Source: Pseudomonadota bacterium (GTDB lineage Bacteria > Desulfobacterota > Desulfobaccia > Desulfobaccales > 0-14-0-80-60-11). From it: DNA of 5,226 nucleotides. The stretch spans positions 1-5,226 of the forward strand of contig JAHIKF010000536.1 in assembly GCA_018897875.1 (NCBI GenBank). The letters run 5' to 3'. Below the pieces are notes generated by a model. It did not search any database and was not told where the DNA came from. It saw nothing but the letters and a program-made list of their open reading frames with translations. Of the stretch, positions 5,204-5,226 are shown piece by piece (position 1 is the stretch's first letter; each line of letters opens with the position of its first letter). The translations under genes were made by a program, and so were the position numbers.

Positions 5204-5226
5204 GGAAAAACCATAAGGGTTTTTCC
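5204..5226. repeat. Perfect 9-bp inverted repeat at the window edge
   Basis: GGAAAAACC (5204-5212) pairs with GGTTTTTCC (5218-5226) around an ATAAG loop. The right arm ends exactly at the last base of the window, so the stem may extend further. Nothing coding is supported between 5124 and the end. Confidence 0.55.

Noticed and set aside
5089..5226. Open + strand frame running through the terminator to the window end
   Set aside because: It has no ATG, GTG or TTG start, begins within the terminator, and contains two perfect hairpins. No protein family is recognisable.

Overview
The window looks like bacterial chromosome from a Gram-negative-type cell: it carries an outer-membrane-style lipoprotein, and a tRNA gene with an encoded CCA end. 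Base composition is moderate. Three things fit an uncultured PVC-neighbourhood lineage such as Omnitrophota: the gene mix, a DXS with a GDAS thiamine-binding motif, and a lipoprotein with a CBM11/CIA30-like domain. This is a low-certainty inference, because no marker gene settles the taxonomy. All recognised genes are on the + strand.

Positions 2-2490 hold a compact operon of three genes: the 3' end of xseA, then xseB (ATGA overlap) and dxs (9-nt gap). XseA and XseB form exonuclease VII. DXS makes 1-deoxy-D-xylulose 5-phosphate, which feeds isoprenoid, thiamine and pyridoxal synthesis. The ispA gene often found between xseB and dxs in other bacteria is absent.

Positions 2479-2873 are the most unusual stretch. 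The dxs-gltX gap has no gene but is filled end to end by palindromes. They resolve into three degenerate units spaced about 137, then about 126 nt. Each unit is an H hairpin followed by an AT-rich E hairpin sharing an ATAATT.../...AAATTAT core, and the units end in ATTA/AAT followed by AGAGGAAG or AAGGGA. The first unit overlaps the dxs stop codon, and the last supplies the gltX Shine-Dalgarno.

Positions 2882-4207 are gltX, glutamyl-tRNA synthetase. It is compact and lacks the roughly 40-residue cysteine-containing insert seen in many bacterial GluRS. A 213-residue lipoprotein with a predicted carbohydrate-binding-like beta-sandwich follows at 4237-4878.

Positions 4946-5226 hold a well-spaced promoter, tRNA-Gln(CTG) and a bidirectional intrinsic terminator. 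Directly beyond the terminator is an inverted, 21/23-identical copy of the tRNA's own T-arm and acceptor 3' strand. Two further perfect hairpins lie between there and the window end. gltX and the tRNA-Gln gene being under 1 kb apart would fit a non-discriminating GluRS route to Gln-tRNA, but the sequence does not prove it.
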